This document shows positions 60,215-64,000 of a stretch of DNA of 64,000 nt, in pieces; within the stretch, counting starts at the first letter, position 1, and every line of letters begins with the position of its first letter. The translations under genes were made by a program, and so were the position numbers. Where the stretch lies: positions 101,003 to 165,002 of the forward strand of contig NZ_JBGQOP010000004.1 of assembly GCF_052119705.1 (NCBI RefSeq). The letters are read 5' to 3'. Source of the DNA: Oceanimonas sp052119705. Its GTDB lineage: Bacteria > Pseudomonadota > Gammaproteobacteria > Enterobacterales > Aeromonadaceae. The notes under the pieces are model-generated. The model saw nothing but the letters and a program-made list of their open reading frames with translations. It ran no database searches and was not told the DNA's origin.

Positions 60215-61309
60215 CTAAATCAACAGCGCCACCGCCTTGATCAGCGCGTAGCAGGGGCTACCTACCTTTAGATCCAATTGCGCAACCGAATAGGCAGATA
60301 ACTGCGCCGGTATTTGCTCGCCACCGGCCAAGGCTAAACGAAGCAGTACCCGCCCTTGTCCAACATCTGTAATACTCAGCACTTGAGCGGGTAACTGATT
60401 GACGATAGAAATACCGGTGACGGGTGCCAAGGCAATACTGACATCACTGGCCAAAATACGCAGCCGTGCCGCCCCTGTGGCTGAACCATCATGACCGGTC
60501 AACCAGATGCGCCCTGCTTCGCTATTTTTAGCCCGGCCATGTTCAACCCCGTAAGCAAAAGGCACTCGGCCATCAGGCAAGCAGGTCTGCAGCTGCCCAC
60601 TGATAATGCCCGCCACTTCATCATCTCGGTATAACGGGCTGTTTGGCCGCGCCAATGCTTGCTGCAAGCTGTCGTTATATTTGATTTTCCCCCGATCCAT
60701 TAACAGCACCCGATCCGCTAACCGCTCCACTTCTTCTGGCGCATGGGTCACGTAAAATACCGGCACCTTGGCTTGCGCCGATAAATGCTCCAACAAGGGC
60801 AAGATTTCACGCTTCGCCTTACCGTCTAATGCCGACAAGGGCTCATCCAGCAACAGCAACTCAGGGCTACTCAACAAGGCTCGCCCTATCGCCACTCGTT
60901 GGCGCTGGCCGCCAGAAAGCTCGCTCGCTCCTTGGCCTAATAAGGGCGTGAGACCCAGCCAATCGATGATCTGATCTTTGTCGTCGCGCCGCAGTGCTTG
61001 AGGCAACCGGCGCCAGCCGAATTCTAAATTGCCCAGCACCGATAAATGAGGAAATAAGCTGGCCTCTTGAAACACATAGCCTAAGCGGCGTTTGTGGGGC
61101 GGCACAAATAATGTTGGGTCTTGCCAGCATTGCTCACCCAGCCAAAAGTTCCCCGCACAACGCTCAAGGCCGGCCATGGCGCGTAGCAAGGTGGTTTTAC
61201 CGCAGCCGGAGGGGCCAAATAAGGCGGTCATACCGCATGCTGGCAATTCAAAGTCCACATCCAGCGTAAAGCGGGCACGCTGTATCTTAAAGGCGGCGCT
61301 AATAGTCAT
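60215..61309 (-). CDS. modC: Molybdate ABC transporter ATP-binding protein
   Basis: A 364-residue ATPase: Walker A GPSGCGKTT, signature LSGGQRQRVAIG, Walker B LLLLDEPLSALD, and a C-terminal molybdate-binding TOBE/Mop region (QLPAQVLSITDVGQGRVLLRL). It imports molybdate with ModAB. Its start overlaps modB by four bases. Confidence 0.95.
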   Translation of the reverse strand: MTISAAFKIQRARFTLDVDFELPACGMTALFGPSGCGKTTLLRAMAGLERCAGNFWLGEQCWQDPTLFVPPHKRRLGYVFQEASLFPHLSVLGNLEFGWRRLPQALRRDDKDQIIDWLGLTPLLGQGASELSGGQRQRVAIGRALLSSPELLLLDEPLSALDGKAKREILPLLEHLSAQAKVPVFYVTHAPEEVERLADRVLLMDRGKIKYNDSLQQALARPNSPLYRDDEVAGIISGQLQTCLPDGRVPFAYGVEHGRAKNSEAGRIWLTGHDGSATGAARLRILASDVSIALAPVTGISIVNQLPAQVLSITDVGQGRVLLRLALAGGEQIPAQLSAYSVAQLDLKVGSPCYALIKAVALLI

Positions 61310-61989
61310 ATGTGTACCACCGAAAAGCGCCGATTAAGGGCGTAAACCGAGAGCAATATGGTAAACGACAACACTAATAATAAACCGGACAATATATGTG
61401 CCTGACCGTATTGCAGGGTTTCAACGTGATCGTAAATCGCAATCGACACCACTTGGGTCACGCCCGGTAAATTACCGCCTATCATCAGCACCACGCCAAA
61501 TTCCCCTAAAGTGTGAGCAAAACCCAACACGATAGCCGTTAAAAAACCATTACGCGCCAAAGGGACGACTACGGTAAAAAAAGTATCTAATGGCGAGGCG
61601 CGCAAGGTGGCAGCCACTTCCAGTGGTCGTTTGCCGATACTGGTAAAGGCACTTTGCAAGGGCTGCACCACAAAGGGTAGTGAGTAAAAAGCAGAGCCTA
61701 TCACCAAGCCAGTAAAACTAAAGGCAAGCGTGCCGCCCCCCAAGGCAATAGATGCCTTCCCAAAGATGCCATTTGGCCCCAGCGCCAACAGCAAATAAAA
61801 ACCTAACACCACAGGCGGCAAGACTAACGGCAGCGCCACCATGGCTTCGATGGCGGTCTTAAAACGACTCTGGGTTTGGCTTAGCCACCACGCCAGCGGC
61901 ATACCAATAATAAGCAGCACCACTACCGTAATACCGGCAAGGCGCAGGGTAACCAGCAAGGCGGTGATGTCATCCGCAGACAAAGACAT
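61306..61989 (-). CDS. modB: Molybdate ABC transporter permease
   Basis: A 227-residue permease with five to six helices, beginning MSLSADDITALLVTLRLAG, with PLVLPPVVLGFYLL and the EAA-type loop VAATLRASPLDTFFTVVVPLARNG. Preceded by a hairpin in the modA-modB gap. Confidence 0.95.
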   Translation of the reverse strand: MSLSADDITALLVTLRLAGITVVVLLIIGMPLAWWLSQTQSRFKTAIEAMVALPLVLPPVVLGFYLLLALGPNGIFGKASIALGGGTLAFSFTGLVIGSAFYSLPFVVQPLQSAFTSIGKRPLEVAATLRASPLDTFFTVVVPLARNGFLTAIVLGFAHTLGEFGVVLMIGGNLPGVTQVVSIAIYDHVETLQYGQAHILSGLLLVLSFTILLSVYALNRRFSVVHI

Positions 61990-62032
61990 CTGGTTTCCTT
62001 TTCATAAATAACTGTGGGAAATATAAAACAAC

Positions 62033-62049
62033 ACCGGCTTTGCGCCGGT
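62033..62049. terminator. Intercistronic hairpin between modA and modB
   Basis: accggc / gccggt with a 5-base loop lies about 45 bases before modB and 65 after the modA end. The following minus-strand tract (gttgttttatattt) is only weakly T-rich, so it may reduce rather than end transcription. Confidence 0.6.
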
Positions 62050-62113
62050 TATGAAACTCGTTTTTAAACTGTGCGCTATGGCTTGTAGCTTTTGGCAACT
62101 GAAAGCTGACCGC

Positions 62114-62914
62114 TTATGGCTTAACCTTGTTCGAAGGACTGGTCCGGTAACCGTAAGACGTGATCACAGCTTCTGCCTCGGGTGAGCGCAAATACTCAAG
62201 CAGCGCGCGCGCCGGCTCATTGTCTTTCAACAACACCGCCTGCTGCACGATAGGATCGTACATGTCGGCTGGTACTTCCCAATAAGAACCGCCAGCGAAG
62301 GCACCGTCTTTAAAGACTTGTGACTTGGCGACAAAGCCTAACTGGGCGTTTTCGCTGTACACATATTGGTAAGCTTGACCGATATTCTCACCGCGCACCA
62401 TCTTGGGTTGCAGCTCATCCCAAAAGCCTAATTTCTCCAGTGTTTGTTGCGCGGCACGCCCGTAAGGGGCCGTTTTGGGATTGGCGATAGAAATATGGCT
62501 AAAATCTTGGCTTTTCAGCACGTTTTGCTCGCTATCGATCTGAGCTTTATCAAACTGCCCCTCATCAAATAGGGCCTCGTTCGCGCTCCACAGCACTAGG
62601 CTGCCCAATGCATAAGTAAAGCGACTGTCGGCAATGGCCACGCCCTCAGTATCCAGTAAAGTAGGAGTTTCTTCATCGGCGGCGAGAAACACATCATAAG
62701 GCGCGCCATTTTTAATTTGCGCATACAGCTTACCCGTGGCACCAGAAGACACAGATACCTTGTGTCCGCTTTGCTTGCCAAACTCTTCACCCAATTGCTT
62801 GATCACATCGGTAAAGTTAGCAGCCACGGCTACGCGAATTTCATCGGCAGAGGCAGTGGTCGAGTAGCCTAGGGTCATAAATAATAACGATAAACCAAGT
62901 GATTTTTTCATCAA
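62114..62914 (-). CDS. modA: Molybdate-binding periplasmic protein
   Basis: A 266-residue periplasmic binding protein. Signal peptide ends TASA; VAVAANFTDVIKQLGEEF, SVSSGATGKLYAQIKNGAPYDVFLAADEE and GRAAQQTLEKLG are ModA motifs; SGATGK and similar residues bind the oxyanion. First gene of modABC, divergent from modE. Confidence 0.95.
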   Translation of the reverse strand: MMKKSLGLSLLFMTLGYSTTASADEIRVAVAANFTDVIKQLGEEFGKQSGHKVSVSSGATGKLYAQIKNGAPYDVFLAADEETPTLLDTEGVAIADSRFTYALGSLVLWSANEALFDEGQFDKAQIDSEQNVLKSQDFSHISIANPKTAPYGRAAQQTLEKLGFWDELQPKMVRGENIGQAYQYVYSENAQLGFVAKSQVFKDGAFAGGSYWEVPADMYDPIVQQAVLLKDNEPARALLEYLRSPEAEAVITSYGYRTSPSNKVKP

Positions 62915-62963
62915 TTATGCCACCCAATGGGTTATATAAAAAACTACACATCGGCACACCTTA

Positions 62964-62990
62964 TCGCTATGTAGTTAAAAATACAACGCT
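62964..62990. promoter_or_regulatory. Candidate ModE operator in the modA-modE gap
   Basis: A CGCTATGTA half (62965-62973) and an opposed TACAACG half (62982-62988) with an AT-rich centre lie 50 bases before modA and 86 before modE. The pattern resembles ModE sites (CG-TATATA halves with AT-rich spacing) but is imperfect. Confidence 0.45.
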
Positions 62991-63075
62991 ATTGCTCACT
63001 TACAAATCAGGATTAACATTTGCCGAGTCGCTGCCGCTTGGCCACAATAGCGCGAGTTATTTTTAAGGATGCACC

Positions 63076-63864
63076 ATGGATTTAGAATTACTATTAAGCC
63101 TGCACAGTCGGCAACAGCTGTTTGTAAACCCAAGGCGCATCCGTTTATTGGAACAAATCCGCATCCACGGCTCTATCAGCCAAGGCGCCAAGGCGGCCGG
63201 CATCAGTTATAAGTCTGCGTGGGACGCCATCAAAGAGATGAATGCCTTGGCCGAGCGCCCGGTATTGAGCAGCGAAACCGGCGGCAAAGGCGGAGGTGGT
63301 GCCTTACTCACCCCTTATGGTGAACGGTTATTAAAAATTTACGGCTTGCTCAGCAAAATCGAGCGCATGGCGGTAGAGGCGCTGCAAGATGAGCGCACCT
63401 CACTGGACAGCTTATTATCTGTGGTAGCTCGCTTTTCCTTGCAAACCAGTGCTCGCAATCAATTTTTTGCCAAGGTCAGCGCGCTGGATTTAACCGATCT
63501 CAGTCGCAAAGTCTGCTTAAGGCTAAGTGGTGATATTCTCTTTTATGCAGATATTACCGCCTCTAGCTGCCAACGTTTAGGCTTAGTGCCAGAGAAAGAA
63601 GTGCTGGCGCTCATTAAGGCCCCTTGGATAAGCCTCATTCAAGACTCTCTGCAAATACCTGCTGGTGATAATGTGCTTAAGGGCATAGTTAGCGAGGTCA
63701 TGCTTGGTGAAGAGTATGATGAAATACTGCTGCAATTAGAGATCGGAGAGCCGCTGTGTGCCCTGCTCCCCAAAGCGGCATCAGGAAAGACCGCTTGGCA
63801 GCCTGGCGATAAAGCCTATGCTCATTTTGCACCCTCGCAGGTGATACTGGCCACGCTGGGGTAA
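63076..63864 (+). CDS. modE: ModE molybdate-responsive regulator
   Basis: A 262-residue repressor. The N-terminal LysR-type winged helix (LLEQIRIHGSISQGAKAAGISYKSAWD) is followed by a linker and a C-terminal molybdate-binding region of two Mop-like domains (SARNQFFAKVSALDLTD, and KGIVSEVMLGEEYDEILLQLEIG). With molybdate it represses modABC in relatives. AAGGATG precedes the ATG. Divergent from modA. Confidence 0.93.
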   Translation: MDLELLLSLHSRQQLFVNPRRIRLLEQIRIHGSISQGAKAAGISYKSAWDAIKEMNALAERPVLSSETGGKGGGGALLTPYGERLLKIYGLLSKIERMAVEALQDERTSLDSLLSVVARFSLQTSARNQFFAKVSALDLTDLSRKVCLRLSGDILFYADITASSCQRLGLVPEKEVLALIKAPWISLIQDSLQIPAGDNVLKGIVSEVMLGEEYDEILLQLEIGEPLCALLPKAASGKTAWQPGDKAYAHFAPSQVILATLG

Positions 63865-63873
63865 AAGACAGAC

Positions 63874-63922
63874 GTGAGGCGTGAAGCGTGAAGCGTGAAG
63901 CGTGAAGCGTGAAGCGTGAGCC
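63874..63922. repeat. Seven 7-bp tandem units after modE (GTGAAGC array)
   Basis: gtgaggc, five exact gtgaagc and gtgagcc units run from 63874 to 63922, starting nine bases after the modE stop and ending next to the IS-like sequence. The design (7-bp unit, gene end) parallels 14154-14216 and 42814-42855. Confidence 0.9.
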
Positions 63923-63953
63923 ATGGAATGGCCCGACTAAAGTAGACACCAGT

Positions 63954-64000
63954 TTAAGCAGCATTAAGTTGCTGCGCATATGCGTTGGGGGTTAATCCTC
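63954..64000 (-). mobile_element. 3' end of an IS3-type transposase, at window edge
   Basis: The last 47 bases, read on the minus strand, encode the final 14 codons GLTPNAYAQQLNAA and a stop. GLTPNxY-type ends are typical of IS3-family OrfB transposases (recalled). The sequence beyond (gactaaagtagacaccag, read on plus) looks like the element's terminal region, so the IS edge probably lies near 63925-63950. Only a fragment is visible. Confidence 0.6.

Overview
The window is a 64 kb stretch of chromosome from a Gram-negative gammaproteobacterium. Evidence for this is the 6S RNA between zapA and the 5-formyl-THF cyclo-ligase gene, pspF/pspABC beside sapABCDF, ubiH-visC next to ygfB, and ModE/ModABC. 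Gene content (CcoG, AI-2E family transporter, MocR regulator, EptA with a two-component system) fits a marine or brackish relative of the Aeromonadales (Oceanisphaera/Oceanimonas type). That placement is inference from gene order and protein resemblance, not from a marker-gene comparison.

Layout. 0-4.4 kb: a truncated MsrA-like secreted protein whose catalytic Cys is replaced by Ser, then a very large class A penicillin-binding protein. 4.5-7.5 kb: cobT-cobS-cobC for the cobalamin lower ligand, ending tail-to-tail over an RlpA-like lipoprotein. 7.5-11.7 kb: DUF4144-like protein, CcoG, MocR regulator and thioesterase. 12-16 kb: small conserved protein, AI-2E transporter, YbiI-like zinc finger, DEAD-box helicase, DsrE-like protein. 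16-18 kb: Aer-type PAS chemoreceptor. 18.2-23.9 kb: an envelope lipid module of dgkA, eptA, sensor kinase, response regulator and lpxH. 24-29.6 kb: ppiB, cysS, two related lipoproteins, a voltage-gated K+ channel, folD and tRNA-Arg/tRNA-His. 29.6-39.5 kb: YebE, pspABC with a sigma-54 promoter, pspF coupled to sapABCDF, then miaE. 39.7-45.7 kb: a complete rbsDACBKR ribose operon, visibly richer in G+C and CTG leucine codons than its surroundings and so probably acquired. 45.9-48.5 kb: yciB, yciI, a ComEA-like protein and galU. 49-52.8 kb: DnaT/DnaC-like helicase-loading pair, yqjDEK-like membrane genes and an outer-membrane barrel. 53-59.3 kb: lone gcvH, ubiI/ubiH, ygfB, zapA, 6S RNA, VF530, 5-FTHF cyclo-ligase and rpiA. 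59.5-64 kb: Dph6-like ATPase, modABC with divergent modE, and the end of an IS3-type element at the right edge.

The most coherent system is the lipid A one. lpxH lies in line with the response regulator and kinase genes, the kinase gene meets eptA tail-to-tail, and eptA is divergent from dgkA, which would recycle the diacylglycerol EptA releases. The dgkA-eptA gap carries four 15-bp direct repeats that could be a regulator-binding array. A second theme is short-period tandem repeats: three separate 4 x 15 bp arrays, three 7-bp arrays in gene ends or gaps, and a cluster of 6/12/15-bp arrays where gcvT sits in other gammaproteobacteria. I saw no phage-defence system, CRISPR array or prophage. 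All family calls come from reading motifs; no database search was possible.
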